A stretch of 64,000 bases of DNA from Deltaproteobacteria bacterium (GCA_003647275.1 QMMN01000006.1:1-64000), one strand, 5' to 3'; positions 15,567-24,918 are shown, counted from the stretch's first letter. Notes: generated by a model not told the origin, from the sequence alone. Translations and numbers: made by a program.

Positions 15567-17414
15567 ATGGTTATGAAAAGGGGAGAGATGCAGTCTGACG
15601 GTCAAGGTAACGGAGAGCCAATCCTTTTTAATTCGGAGCATCCTTACAAGCCGGGTCAAGACCCAGCCACTGATGCCTGGTACACGACGTTTTTTATAGA
15701 AAATCACCTCGATTATTATGCCTATCCTGAGCGCGTGGCCTCTCCAGAGCAGATCCGTTTTATGGTTTATACAGAGAAAGACGAACGGTACTATCCGTGC
15801 TCCGATCGAATGTTCAACACCATTATGAGACGGGAGAATGCCTCGTTTTTACAGGAAAAATATAAAGAAGTCCTCCACAGGATACTCGGCCTGATTGATC
15901 GGCAGATCGAGGATGAATGGGACAAGACCTTCTTGAAGTCTCTTATCAAAACCAAGTACCAACACGAGACCCGGGATGGGTTGATGATTCCCTCCCGGCT
16001 GGAAAAGCGTCTTTTGAAAATTTACATTGATCGTACCCAGATAGAGGACCCCTATTTATGTGAAAAAACTGAGCGAAATGCACGGGCTTTTCAGGTGCTT
16101 AATTCCGAGGCGTTTCAGAAGGCATTGAACCATGTTGACGATGCCGTTCTCCTTTCCTCGCCGGTTAGCCTTGATGAGATCAAAGGGCGCGTGGACTACC
16201 TGAAGCTACGGCGCCTTTTTGCTCTATCGGTTGAAAGTACGCTCTGGGAATCTGATGAGATCTTGCGATACACGATGGAGGATTACCTGAGGCTCCTCAG
16301 CCAGCCTATAACGGGGAAGGGTATCGATCGGCTCTGGGATTTCCTGGAAGTTCGCAAGGGTGACGATGCCTCAAGTGAAACGCAGTCCAAGAAGATCCTG
16401 TGGCTGGCCGATGAAGCAGGCCAGGTGATTGTGGACTTAGCCATCATACGATATCTGGCGCAACTGGGGCACAAGATCATCATTGCGTTCAAAGACGGCC
16501 CTTTGTTTACGAAGGTGGACTTTTATGATGCGCAGGAAGACGACAGGCTTTGCAGGGAACTGGAAGGTGCCCTCTTGATCAAGGAAAAGGCCTTGGGCAA
16601 GAACGAGCTGGTCAATGTTTTCAAAAGCGATCAGGATATCATGGCCATCTCGGATGGTACCCGTGAGAACCTCAACCTTTTGCTGGCCTCGACAACCTTT
16701 GCGCGGGTCTTTAAGGAGGTCGACGGCGTTATCTCCAAGGGGCCTGATCAAAGACGGCGCTTTTTTGATGCCCACTTTGGGTTTACCCAAGACATCTACA
16801 GCATTGCAAAAGATGAAGACGGCTCAGCTTCAGTTTGGTACAAGGCCAGGCACCCTGCTGTCATCAAGTTTTCCCATAAGGACCTCGAAAAGAAGGCAAA
16901 AGCGATCATCTCGCAGATGGAAGCAGCCAAACGCAAGGCCATGACAGTCATATTCTACAGTGGTATTATCGGTTCTATCCCCGGCAAGGAGGCCATGGCA
17001 AAAAAAATCATGTCGACCTACACCCAGTACCTCAAAGACCAGTCTGCCAGCACCTTTATTATCAACCCATCAGAGCATTATGAGCCAGGGATGGATGCGG
17101 ATGACTTGATGTACATGTGGGAAATTGTTCAACGAAGTGGGTTGATCGACATATGGCGATTCCAAATGTACGATGATATTGTGAAGGCCTTCCAGATTAT
17201 GAAAACCAGAATTCCCCCCGAGTGGGTGGGCAAAGATGCCACGTTTAGTACGGGTTGTACAAAGGAGATGAAGATTGCCCTTGAAGTTCAAAAGGAACAC
17301 CCTGAGATGCAGATCATAGGCCCATCAAAAGAGAAGTTCTTAAGGCGCCAGGAGTATGGGATTGGAAAAATGTATGACCGCCGGTTGGATGAGATCTGCA
17401 CGGCGTCACCCTAA
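15567..17414 (+). CDS. DUF89/ARMT1-like metal-dependent phosphatase domain protein
   Basis: A 615-residue soluble protein. The region KKILWLADEAGQVIVDLAII (about residues 273-292), then RYLAQLGHKIIIAFKDGPLF, matches the DUF89 (ARMT1-like) core, in which an Asp-x-x-Gly-Glu-like motif and later Asp/Asn residues bind metal. Here the usual DNAGE appears as DEAGQ. Later segments VISKGPDQRRRFFD and IIGSIPGKEAMAKKI fit the same fold. The first 270 residues are a less familiar N-terminal region with conserved-looking FNTIMRRENASFLQEKYKEV. Known relatives dephosphorylate damaged sugar phosphates, but the substrate here is open. The start could also be ATG 15588, just after a GGGGAGAG run. Confidence 0.65.
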   Translation: MVMKRGEMQSDGQGNGEPILFNSEHPYKPGQDPATDAWYTTFFIENHLDYYAYPERVASPEQIRFMVYTEKDERYYPCSDRMFNTIMRRENASFLQEKYKEVLHRILGLIDRQIEDEWDKTFLKSLIKTKYQHETRDGLMIPSRLEKRLLKIYIDRTQIEDPYLCEKTERNARAFQVLNSEAFQKALNHVDDAVLLSSPVSLDEIKGRVDYLKLRRLFALSVESTLWESDEILRYTMEDYLRLLSQPITGKGIDRLWDFLEVRKGDDASSETQSKKILWLADEAGQVIVDLAIIRYLAQLGHKIIIAFKDGPLFTKVDFYDAQEDDRLCRELEGALLIKEKALGKNELVNVFKSDQDIMAISDGTRENLNLLLASTTFARVFKEVDGVISKGPDQRRRFFDAHFGFTQDIYSIAKDEDGSASVWYKARHPAVIKFSHKDLEKKAKAIISQMEAAKRKAMTVIFYSGIIGSIPGKEAMAKKIMSTYTQYLKDQSASTFIINPSEHYEPGMDADDLMYMWEIVQRSGLIDIWRFQMYDDIVKAFQIMKTRIPPEWVGKDATFSTGCTKEMKIALEVQKEHPEMQIIGPSKEKFLRRQEYGIGKMYDRRLDEICTASP

Positions 17415-17455
17415 TGCATTAAAAAAATCTCCCTTGAAGGTTCATGGCCTTGTGA

Positions 17456-17500
17456 AATGCGGACTCACCCCAAGTGGCCGCATTATGGGCTCTTTTTTAT
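17456..17500 (+). terminator. Terminator-like hairpin after the DUF89 gene
   Basis: AATGCGG (17456-17462) pairs with CCGCATT (17478-17484) with an inner CAC/GTG, followed by a TCTTTTTT run within about 12 bases. It lies between convergent genes. The short gap before the T-run makes it a good but not perfect intrinsic terminator. Confidence 0.5.
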
Positions 17501-17587
17501 GCCTTTTTGCCTCATCCCTAGCCCGCTTTAGAATGTGGGAAATAGAACCTCCTCACCTATGAATGGCTTTTTGGCCTACCACATGCG

Positions 17588-18025
17588 TTAGTGACCCCAT
17601 ACTAGGCTTGCGTGAATCCATCCCATGTCTCCATCTGCATGCTGGACCTTAAGCCAGCCCTTTTTTCTTCCCAGAAGTTTGAAACTGACCCCTTTTTCGG
17701 CTTGAAATAAAACCCTGAAGTTTGTTCCCGGACCCTCCCGAACATTCACAATGGTACCGGTGACAATAACCGCAGGGATCTTTTTGAGTAGCGGCCGGTA
17801 AATCCAGCCTATGTCATTTTCAAAGTCACGAATCTGGCACCAGCTTTTATCTTTCTTAATGATGTCAACAGGATAATATTTTCCGGCAGACCACAGAATT
17901 GCATGGTTTGTCCCGGGACCGGACCGCACATTGGCCTTATTCACGGCCACACTGAGTCGTTCGGCACTGGCCGTGCCAACCCACAGCACAAGTAGCAATA
18001 AGCTGAAGATGAGAACCCTTTTCAT
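17588..18025 (-). CDS. Secreted protein with two SH3b domains
   Basis: A 145-residue protein with a cleavable signal peptide (RVLIFSLLLLVLWVGTASA) and two bacterial SH3 repeats: VNKANVRSGPGTNHAILWSA then GWIYRPLL, and GTIVNVREGPGTNFRVLFQA then MGWIHASLV. SH3b domains bind peptidoglycan or other envelope polymers. No catalytic domain is attached, so it is likely a binding or adaptor protein. It overlaps the upstream MBL gene by 4 bp (ATGA), so the pair is one operon. Confidence 0.88.
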   Translation of the reverse strand: MKRVLIFSLLLLVLWVGTASAERLSVAVNKANVRSGPGTNHAILWSAGKYYPVDIIKKDKSWCQIRDFENDIGWIYRPLLKKIPAVIVTGTIVNVREGPGTNFRVLFQAEKGVSFKLLGRKKGWLKVQHADGDMGWIHASLVWGH

Positions 18026-18651
18026 GAGTTTAACACCATCCCTTCACAGATTCCAGCCAGGGCATCGGAGAACCGCCGGGCATCGTCTGGAGAACCTACG
18101 ATGGCACCGTAATGCATGGGAATGACGAGCTTAGGCTTGATTATCTTAGCGGCTTCTACGGCCTCATCAGCGGTCATGACATACGTCCCGGATACCGGAA
18201 GGAGTGCAATATCTACCTTGAAGGAACCCATTTCGGGTATCAGATCGGTATCACCTGCATGATAAATCCTCACGCCGTCTACTGTGACGATAAATCCCAG
18301 CCAGCCATTTTGTTTCGGATGAAAACTCTTGTTTGTGTTGTAAGCCGGCACCGCTTCAACCGGGATTCCCGAAACCGTCAGGTGGTCTCCTGGTCGCACC
18401 ACCCGAACATCTCCAGAGAGTTTGCTGGCCGAATTGGCCTCAGTTACGATCACAGTGGAAGGCTTCTGAATCATCTTAATATCCTCTGGCGAGCAGTGAT
18501 CATAGTGCTCGTGCGTAATCAAGATAATATCTGCGGGCTCGCATTGCTTGATCTGAAAAGGGTCGATGACGATGGTCTTACCGCCTCCCTTAATGAGAAA
18601 CCCATCGTGTCCCAACCAAGTGATGTTTTTAGCGACATCGTGCACTTCCAT
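18022..18651 (-). CDS. UPF0173-type metal-dependent hydrolase (MBL fold)
   Basis: A 209-residue metallo-beta-lactamase-fold protein of the UlaG-like group. It starts with ITWLGHDGFLIKGGGKTIVI, has the metal motif LITHEHYDHCSPEDI (about residues 44-58), then YHAGDTDLIPEM near residue 128 and a final VIPMHYGAIVG near residue 176. Substrates of this group are mostly unknown. It is the first gene of a two-gene unit with the SH3b protein. Confidence 0.85.
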   Translation of the reverse strand: MEVHDVAKNITWLGHDGFLIKGGGKTIVIDPFQIKQCEPADIILITHEHYDHCSPEDIKMIQKPSTVIVTEANSASKLSGDVRVVRPGDHLTVSGIPVEAVPAYNTNKSFHPKQNGWLGFIVTVDGVRIYHAGDTDLIPEMGSFKVDIALLPVSGTYVMTADEAVEAAKIIKPKLVIPMHYGAIVGSPDDARRFSDALAGICEGMVLNS

Positions 18652-18748
18652 AACCGGTCCCTCCCTTGTTACTCAAGTTTATCATGAATCGCGAATCGAT
18701 TTAGCGTAAACTTTACTTCGTGTCTGGATAACGAATGTAGGCGTTCAA

Positions 18749-18779
18749 GGGGGTAAGAAAAGCGGTTTTCCTGCCCCCC
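18749..18779 (-). terminator. Hairpin after the phosphatase gene
   Basis: GGGGG (18749-18753) pairs with CCCCC (18774-18778), with inner GAAAA/TTTTC. It lies downstream of the minus-strand PPP phosphatase and before the MBL gene. There is no T-run, so its role as a terminator is uncertain. Confidence 0.35.
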
Positions 18780-18822
18780 AATGGTGAACGATGACCAGCG
18801 GACACCGATTTTCACTCCGGGG

Positions 18823-19467
18823 CTATACGCTGAAAAACTTTACGGCCGGCAGCTCAACACAGGTCAGCTTGTTGCCGTATACGGCACCAGTATCGATGCC
18901 GATCTTGTTATCAAGAACGTGTGGTTCATGGAAAGGTGTGTGGCCAAAGATGACACACTTTCCAAAATCAAAATCAGAATAAATAAATTCATCTCGTATC
19001 CAGAGCATATCCCATTCATCCTGTTCTTCAAGGGGTATGTTCGCCTTTAGGCCCGCGTGGACAAAGATATATTGATCCGTTTCATAATAAAGACGGAGAC
19101 TGTCAAAAAAGTCAAGATGCGTCGTCGGTATAAGGCTGGCTCCGGCAGGCCCACTGTCCTTCAAATAGCTATCCAAGGTCGCCTGCCCGCCGTTGGCCAG
19201 GAATCTGAACCTGTTAATTCCACTCAGATAGTGCTGGAGCATGAGTTCGTGATTTCCTTTCAAAAAAATTACACGACTTTGTCTCCGGGATAGATCAATG
19301 AGATATTCGACCACCTCCTTTGAATGAGGGCCGCGGTCGATATAATCTCCTATAAAGACAAGGACATCTTTGTCCCAGTCTATCTCTAACATTTGCATCA
19401 AAGAGACTAATTTATCAAAGCAGCCGTGTATGTCCCCAACAGCAAATATTTTTTTCGTTACATCCAT
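18823..19467 (-). CDS. PPP-family serine/threonine protein phosphatase
   Basis: A 214-residue calcineurin-like phosphoesterase with the PPP signatures FAVGDIHGCFDKL (about residues 9-21), VFIGDYIDRGPHS (37-49) and VIFLKGNHELMLQHY (67-81), which supply the two-metal site, plus FVHAGLKANIPL near residue 134 and VIFGHTPFHEP near residue 177. Such small bacterial enzymes remove phosphate from proteins or act on dinucleoside polyphosphates. Its start overlaps the end of the upstream PflX-like gene by 10 bp. Confidence 0.88.
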   Translation of the reverse strand: MDVTKKIFAVGDIHGCFDKLVSLMQMLEIDWDKDVLVFIGDYIDRGPHSKEVVEYLIDLSRRQSRVIFLKGNHELMLQHYLSGINRFRFLANGGQATLDSYLKDSGPAGASLIPTTHLDFFDSLRLYYETDQYIFVHAGLKANIPLEEQDEWDMLWIRDEFIYSDFDFGKCVIFGHTPFHEPHVLDNKIGIDTGAVYGNKLTCVELPAVKFFSV

Positions 19468-20399
19468 TGAAACATAAAGACCCGCTTCCGCTCGTCCAGC
19501 CGGGTGATCCCCTCTTTATGGGCCATGTGAATCGCCTCCTGGTATTCTTCCTCAGTTATGGGGCGCTTCAGGGCCGCTATTTCAGAGGCCCGACCGCACG
19601 GCCGATACTGTGCCATAATATTTACATAGCTGTTGGGCGAGATTTCTCTGGCCAAGAAACGCATGACCTGTCGGGTCCCTGCCAGCTCCTCAGGAAGCAC
19701 CAAGTGACGGATCAGGAGGCCTTTCTGGGCAATCCCATGCTCATCCATTACAAGGTCTCCCACCTGACGGTGCATCTCTTTCAGGGCCTCCCGGGCTACT
19801 TCAGGGTAATCTGTTGCATCGCAGAGTTCCTCAGCCACCTTGGGATTCCAGAACTTGAAGTCAGGCATGTAGATATCAAATACCCCGTCTAAAATAGCCA
19901 GGGTCTCGGATTTGTCGTAGCCGCTGGTATTGTAAACCAGAGGGATCCTGAGCCCTTCTTCAATGGCATAGTCAAGCGCAGCCAAAATCTGAGGCACAAC
20001 GTGGCTGGGCGTGACAAAGTTTATGTTAGGGCAGCCCCTGTCCTGGAGAGACAGCATCGCTTTTGCGAGCTCTTCCGAAGAGAAGGGAACGCCTTCGCCT
20101 TCGTGGCTGATATCGTAGTTCTGGCAGAAAATACACAGGAGGTTACAGCGGGAAAAGAATATAGTCCCCGAGCCATTATTTCCGACCAGGGGGCTCTCTT
20201 CTCCAAAGTGTGGGCTGTAACTAGAGACAATGGCATGTTCGCCTGTCTGGCAGATTCCCTTTTCATCCGAGAGCCGGTCCACGCCACATGCCCTGGGACA
20301 CAGGGTACAGGCCTTCAGGATTTCATAAGCCCTGGTGATTTTTTCCTTCAGGCGCCCTCGGTTGTATGTTTCTATATATGCCGGTTTGAAGGAAGCCAT
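19458..20399 (-). CDS. PflX/PflA-like radical SAM protein
   Basis: A 313-residue radical SAM protein of the COG1313 (PflX-like) type. The N-terminal CTLCPRACGVDRLSDEKGIC (about residues 31-50) is a cysteine-rich motif typical of the group, and the SAM cluster motif is RCNLLCIFCQN near residue 84 (CX3CX2C). DIYMPDFKFW and VNIMAQYRPCGRA follow. Relatives resemble pyruvate-formate-lyase activases, but no glycyl-radical enzyme is nearby, so the target is unknown. It is the first gene of a two-gene unit with the phosphatase. Confidence 0.85.
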   Translation of the reverse strand: MASFKPAYIETYNRGRLKEKITRAYEILKACTLCPRACGVDRLSDEKGICQTGEHAIVSSYSPHFGEESPLVGNNGSGTIFFSRCNLLCIFCQNYDISHEGEGVPFSSEELAKAMLSLQDRGCPNINFVTPSHVVPQILAALDYAIEEGLRIPLVYNTSGYDKSETLAILDGVFDIYMPDFKFWNPKVAEELCDATDYPEVAREALKEMHRQVGDLVMDEHGIAQKGLLIRHLVLPEELAGTRQVMRFLAREISPNSYVNIMAQYRPCGRASEIAALKRPITEEEYQEAIHMAHKEGITRLDERKRVFMFQWM

Positions 20400-20831
20400 A
20401 GCTTCCAGACTGTTTCCTGGTTTTCGGTTTGAGAACAGGGTGTGATGAAACCCTTATTAAACATTGGTGGCCATGTCAATCCATTATATTATGGCTGGAG
20501 ATATGCCCACTTTTCAATGACCTCACATTTTTGGGAAGGTCCAATCGGATGTTGATAGAGATCGAGAAGTCTGATAAAAGTTAAATTTTAGGATTTTTCC
20601 CCAATTAAAAAAAACTGCACAAGCCGAATCATTGAGTCATGGAAAGCACGGACATTCGATACGTGACCATTGTGATGCCCCAGAAAAGGCTCTTTTGTAA
20701 AAGATATTCAACAAAGCTCGACTGTTCCATTACTTATAGAGTTTGTGAGATATGATACAGATACATTCTATTTGATGGTTTGGTCTTAAGAAGGCCGTGC
20801 GGAGACGAGTGGATAGAAAAAGGGAGGGGAT
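20400..20831. other. Divergent intergenic region without recognised gene
   Basis: About 430 bp between the PflX-like gene (minus) and the second MBL gene (plus). I see no convincing gene, repeat or hairpin. A TTGATA at 20550 with TAAAAG 17 bp on is a weak promoter candidate only. Confidence 0.4.
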
Positions 20832-21782
20832 ATGATTGTCAGGTTCTGGGGGGTACGTGGTTCTGTCCCAACGCCCTTGAGCCCTCAGCAGGTCAAAGAA
20901 AAGATCCTGTGGGCCCTTAAAAGCGCGTCTGATCGTGACATTGGGGACGAGCGTGCAGCAGAACATTATGTAGAAAAACTGCCCTTGCACATAAAGGGAA
21001 CATATGGCGGTAACACCTCATGCATTGATCTGCACGCCGAGGATACCACGATCATCTTTGATGCGGGCTCGGGTATAAGGTCGCTCGGCCTACACCTTAT
21101 GGATGGCAAATTCGGCCAGGGGGCCGGAACAGTCCATTTATTTTTGAGTCACACCCATTGGGATCATATACAGGGGTTCCCCTTTTTCCTTCCAGCATAC
21201 GTGCCGGGAAACCGAATCGTTATCTACAGCCCTCATCCCAACATAGAGGCACGTTTTTCTATGCAGCAGGAGGCTCCGTATTTCCCGGTTCCACTCAAGG
21301 GTATGCACGCAGATATTGAGTTTATTACACTTTCAGAAGGGGAAAACGTGGCTATCGGTCATGTGGACGTTACAAACATCAAGTTGAACCACCCTGGTGG
21401 GTCTTTCGGCTACCGGGCTAAACAACAAGACAGCGCATTTGTGTATGCCACGGATACAACGTTCACCAATCTTTCGGGATCGAACATGGAAAAGTACATA
21501 AGCTTCTTTTCTCAAGCAAAGGCTCTGGTATTTGATGCACAATATACCCTCAAGGAGGCTATGGAAAAAGAAGACTGGGGGCACAGTTCCTCCCTGACAG
21601 GTGTGGATATAGCCCTGGAGGCCGGAGTTGAGACCTTGGTCCTGTTTCATCATGAGCCCACACATGATGATCATACCTTATGGGATATCCTTCAAAGGAC
21701 TCGCAAGTATGTAGAACTACAGAAGTCAGACAAGATCTGCAAAGTGATCATGGCTTACGAGGGCCTGGAATTGGCCCTGTGA
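20832..21782 (+). CDS. MBL-fold phosphodiesterase-like protein
   Basis: A 316-residue metallo-beta-lactamase-fold protein of the PhnP/cyclic-phosphodiesterase-like group. It has the start IVRFWGVRGSVPTP, GTYGGNTSCIDL near residue 57, the metal motif LFLSHTHWDHIQGFPFF near residue 102, YATDTTF near residue 204, and late LFHHEPTHDD near residue 275. A roughly 35-residue insertion (SASDRDIGDERAAEHYVEKL) precedes the GGNTS motif. The gene ends 15 bp before meaB, so they probably share a transcript. The substrate cannot be told. Confidence 0.82.
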   Translation: MIVRFWGVRGSVPTPLSPQQVKEKILWALKSASDRDIGDERAAEHYVEKLPLHIKGTYGGNTSCIDLHAEDTTIIFDAGSGIRSLGLHLMDGKFGQGAGTVHLFLSHTHWDHIQGFPFFLPAYVPGNRIVIYSPHPNIEARFSMQQEAPYFPVPLKGMHADIEFITLSEGENVAIGHVDVTNIKLNHPGGSFGYRAKQQDSAFVYATDTTFTNLSGSNMEKYISFFSQAKALVFDAQYTLKEAMEKEDWGHSSSLTGVDIALEAGVETLVLFHHEPTHDDHTLWDILQRTRKYVELQKSDKICKVIMAYEGLELAL

Positions 21783-21797
21783 GGACAGGTTCAGTTC

Positions 21798-22766
21798 ATG
21801 GAACGTGTAGAGAAGATTCTTGCTGGAGACATCCGGACAGCCGCTAAGCTGATCCGGGATATTGATGACGGCATTCCTTCCTCCAGAGAGGTTTTAAAGG
21901 CCCTTTATCCTCATACTGGCAGGGCATATGTGGTTGGGATCAGTGGATTCCCCGGCGTTGGAAAAAGCACCTTGGTGGATCAGATGATCCAAGCTTATCG
22001 GGAGGCCGGCAAAAGCCTTGGCGTCCTTGCCGTGGACCCGACCAGCCCCTTCTCTGGTGGGGCTATACTTGGAGATCGAATTCGGATGCAGCGCCATGGC
22101 ACCGATCCGGATGTATTTATCAGGAGTCTGGCCACTCGCGGCCATTTTGGAGGGTTGACCCGTTCCACTCGTAGCGTCATCGACGTCCTGGATGCTATGG
22201 GTAAAGACATCATCCTTGTGGAGACTGTGGGTGTGGGCCAGGATGAAGTGGATATTGTGACCACGGCACACACAACGATTATTGTGCTGATCCCTGGTAT
22301 GGGAGACGACATCCAGGCCATTAAGGCGGGAATTCTCGAAGTGGCTGACATCTTTGTCGTCAACAAGGCAGACCGGGAGGGGCTTGAAAAGACAATGAAT
22401 GATCTGCGGGTTATGCTTGATATGAATAATGCCCAGGGTAATGCTGAGGAGGTGTGGCGACCGCCTATCGTGGCCACTGAGGCGATTTCCAACAAGGGTG
22501 TGGCAGAACTGTTGTCTGAGATTGAGGCGCACAAGGTGTTCTTGTTTGGGCATGGCGGGGCTCGCCTGAGGGAACACTTGAGGCAGAAGGCCTTTCGCGA
22601 ATTGATAGATACCATTCGGGAGAAGTTTGTGGCTGAGGTTGTCTACCGGCTTAAAAATTCTGAGGCGTTTGAATCCATGATCGATGATCTTGTTGACAAA
22701 AGGATTGATCCCTTTACCCTGGGTGATCAGATCATGGCAGAAAGAATTAACAAGTGCCTAAAGTGA
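21798..22766 (+). CDS. meaB: Methylmalonyl-CoA mutase-associated GTPase MeaB
   Basis: A 322-residue G3E GTPase that loads and protects the B12 cofactor of methylmalonyl-CoA mutase or a related acyl-CoA mutase. Key motifs are the P-loop GISGFPGVGKSTLVD near residue 47, AVDPTSPFSGGAILGDRIRM near residue 76, ETVGVGQDEVDI near residue 141 and the base-specificity NKAD near residue 193. No mutase gene is in this window. The stop codon lies inside a 12-bp hairpin stem. Confidence 0.95.
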   Translation: MERVEKILAGDIRTAAKLIRDIDDGIPSSREVLKALYPHTGRAYVVGISGFPGVGKSTLVDQMIQAYREAGKSLGVLAVDPTSPFSGGAILGDRIRMQRHGTDPDVFIRSLATRGHFGGLTRSTRSVIDVLDAMGKDIILVETVGVGQDEVDIVTTAHTTIIVLIPGMGDDIQAIKAGILEVADIFVVNKADREGLEKTMNDLRVMLDMNNAQGNAEEVWRPPIVATEAISNKGVAELLSEIEAHKVFLFGHGGARLREHLRQKAFRELIDTIREKFVAEVVYRLKNSEAFESMIDDLVDKRIDPFTLGDQIMAERINKCLK

Positions 22767-22784
22767 GCGATAGCGCACTTTAGG
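22757..22784 (+). terminator. Hairpin overlapping the meaB stop codon
   Basis: CCTAAAGTG-AGC pairs with GC-GCACTTTAGG around a GATA loop, a 12-bp stem with one mismatch. The stop TGA (22764-22766) is in the left arm. No T-run follows. The unit CTAAAGTGAGC is the same motif that forms the arrays at 61467-61585, so it may be a repeat unit and not a dedicated terminator. Confidence 0.45.
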
Positions 22785-22795
22785 TGCCTAGAAGC

Positions 22796-22970
22796 GGTTT
22801 CAAAACCTTCCTCTCGCTTGTTTGACCATTTTGAGAAGTTCTAAGCTCGTTTCGCTAAAATTGTAAAACTCGGGCTAACGCCCTCAAACAGTTACAATTT
22901 TTTACGCTTCATTTCGCTAAGGACTTCTTACAAAATGGTCAAAATTGGCTCGAAAAAAGGTTTTGAAACC
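22796..22970. repeat. 175-bp long palindromic (MITE-like) element
   Basis: A 14-bp perfect terminal inverted repeat (GGTTTCAAAACCTT at 22796; AAGGTTTTGAAACC ending 22970) encloses further paired segments: GACCATTTTG/CAAAATGGTC, GAAGT/ACTTC and ATTGTAA/TTACAAT. The whole region would fold into a single long hairpin. It codes for nothing. A shorter relative (GGTTTTGAAATAGGTT with GGCCAAAATGAG) lies at 46321-46357. Confidence 0.7.
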
Positions 22971-23094
22971 AGTTGTAAGGTTAAAGGAACAACTGGAGAC
23001 AGTTTTACAAAAGTTCATTTGAACCATCAACTTTAGCTCATTTAGGCATTTTAGTTACTTTGGGCACTTCTTAGCGTTTTTCAAGGAGGTTCCT

Positions 23095-23646
23095 ATGCCG
23101 AGAAAAAAGGTTTCCGACTCGGTCCCCGTAGGGGAAAAGATCAAGAAAGTCAGGCAGAAAAAAAAGTTTACCCTGAACCAGGTGGCTAACGAGACCGGCT
23201 GTCGTATCGATTATTTAAAAAAGATCGAATCTGGCGAGGTCATACCCCCTGTCGGAACCCTACTGCAAATATCTCGGGCCCTGGAGATCGATTCAGGGCT
23301 GTTGCTCAGGGAACAAGCGTCTACGGTTGAAAGACGGGCCAAGGCTTACACGAAGCGCACGGAGAATTATGCTTATACGACCCTGACACCGGGTGCGGAA
23401 AACAAACATCTGAAAGCATTTCGCGTGGTGATTGATGCCATGAAGGATCATAAGGGTGTCGGGTACCAACATGAAGGGGAGGAGTTTGTATATGTGTTGA
23501 CCGGACAAATAGAGGTGACCGTCGGAGAGCACGTGAACCGCTTGAAGGCGAGCGAATCCTTGCACTTTAACTCTGGGATTAAGCACAAGCTTAGAAATAT
23601 AGGGAAGAAGAAGGCAGAGCTTTTGGTGGTCATTTATACACCGTAA
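23095..23646 (+). CDS. XRE-family regulator with C-terminal cupin domain
   Basis: A 183-residue regulator. The N-terminal HTH_3 domain spans about residues 12-68 (KIKKVRQKKKFTLNQVANET, then DYLKKIESGEVIPPVGTLLQ). The C-terminal cupin spans about residues 105-180 (KDHKGVGYQHEGEEFVYVLT, then SLHFNSGIKHKLRNIG), with the histidine and glutamate of a metal-type cupin partly kept. Proteins of this build sense a small ligand and control nearby catabolic or polyamine genes. It stands just before the acyl-CoA dehydrogenase gene, a plausible target. A good ribosome site (CAAGGAGGTTCCT) precedes the ATG. Confidence 0.87.
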   Translation: MPRKKVSDSVPVGEKIKKVRQKKKFTLNQVANETGCRIDYLKKIESGEVIPPVGTLLQISRALEIDSGLLLREQASTVERRAKAYTKRTENYAYTTLTPGAENKHLKAFRVVIDAMKDHKGVGYQHEGEEFVYVLTGQIEVTVGEHVNRLKASESLHFNSGIKHKLRNIGKKKAELLVVIYTP

Positions 23647-23713
23647 GTGAGGAAAGTGAGCTAAAATGCTTAAAGTGACCTAAATTGAACCAATAAATGA
23701 ACCGGAGAAACCT

Positions 23714-24877
23714 ATGTCTTTTCAGCTGACTGATGAACAACTCATGATTCAGACAATGGTCCGTGACTTTGCCCGAGAGGTTCTTCTCCCTACGGCCATG
23801 GAGCGCGACCGAACCAAGGAATTTCCAAGGGGAAACCTCAAAAAGATGGGCGAGCTAGGCCTCATGGGGATGATGATTCCCCCCGAATACAATGGGGCGG
23901 GCGCAGACACGGTGAGTTATGCCTTGGCACTTCAGGAGGTCGCATATGCTTGCGCATCAACGGCTGTTGTGATGTCCGTGCACAACTCGATCGTTTGTGA
24001 GACCATTAATCGTTTTGGCACTGAAGAGCAGAAACAAACATACCTGAAACCGCTGGCCCGAGGCGAGGTCATAGGGGCCTTTGCCATGACCGAACCAAAT
24101 GCAGGATCGGATCCTGTAAACCAGTCCACCTCGGCCGTCCGTGACCAAGATCACTATATCATCAATGGCACCAAGCGTTTTATAACATCGGGCAAGAATG
24201 CCGGTGTTACCATCATTACGGCCAAGACAGACCCGGCAAAACGACATAAAGGGATCAGTGCCTTTATCATTGAGAAGGGAACACCGGGGTTTTTGGTAGG
24301 AAAGACCGAGGAAAAGATGGGGCTCTGCGCCTCTGATACGACCGATCTTATTTTCGATAATTGCCGTATCCCGGCCAGGAATCTCTTGGGGCAAGAGGGG
24401 GATGGTTTTAAGATTGCCATGACTTCCCTGGATAGTGGCCGTATCGGCATAGCCGCACAGTCGGTAGGCGTGGCCAAGGCTGCCCTGGATGCGGCTGTTT
24501 CCTATGCCAGGGAGCGGGAACAGTTTGGCCAACCGATTTCAAAATTTCAGGGCCTGCGTTGGATGCTGGCCGATATGGCTACCGAAATAGAGGCAGCCTG
24601 GCAGTTGACCTTATCTGCTGCAGCTAAGAAGGACAGGGACGAAAGATACACCATGGAAGCTTCTATGGCCAAACTGTTTGCCTCGGAGATGGTAAACCGC
24701 GTTACGGCCAAGGCTTTGCAAATCCATGGGGGGTATGGTTACACGAAGGAATATCCTGTGGAGCGCTTTTACAGGGATGCGCGCGTTTTTACTATCTACG
24801 AAGGGACTTCAGAGATCCAGCGAGTGGTCATTGCCAACCATCTTTTGGGGGACCGATATGTGGGGTCGCTGCGATAG
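23714..24877 (+). CDS. Acyl-CoA dehydrogenase
   Basis: A 387-residue flavoprotein that oxidises an acyl-CoA to the enoyl-CoA and passes electrons to ETF. Signatures are FAMTEPNAGSDPVNQSTSA near residue 121, ITSGKNAGVTII near residue 156, the FAD-binding AREREQFGQPISKFQG near residue 260, LQIHGGYGYTKEYPVERFYR near residue 337 and the catalytic-Glu region YEGTSEIQRVVIA near residue 364. Length is typical for short-chain enzymes. Exact chain-length specificity is not readable. A short spacer separates it from the XRE-cupin gene on the same strand. Confidence 0.93.
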   Translation: MSFQLTDEQLMIQTMVRDFAREVLLPTAMERDRTKEFPRGNLKKMGELGLMGMMIPPEYNGAGADTVSYALALQEVAYACASTAVVMSVHNSIVCETINRFGTEEQKQTYLKPLARGEVIGAFAMTEPNAGSDPVNQSTSAVRDQDHYIINGTKRFITSGKNAGVTIITAKTDPAKRHKGISAFIIEKGTPGFLVGKTEEKMGLCASDTTDLIFDNCRIPARNLLGQEGDGFKIAMTSLDSGRIGIAAQSVGVAKAALDAAVSYAREREQFGQPISKFQGLRWMLADMATEIEAAWQLTLSAAAKKDRDERYTMEASMAKLFASEMVNRVTAKALQIHGGYGYTKEYPVERFYRDARVFTIYEGTSEIQRVVIANHLLGDRYVGSLR

Positions 24878-24918
24878 GGATTTTGGATGGCGGATTAGAG
24901 GATTGGAATAGGTGAGTC

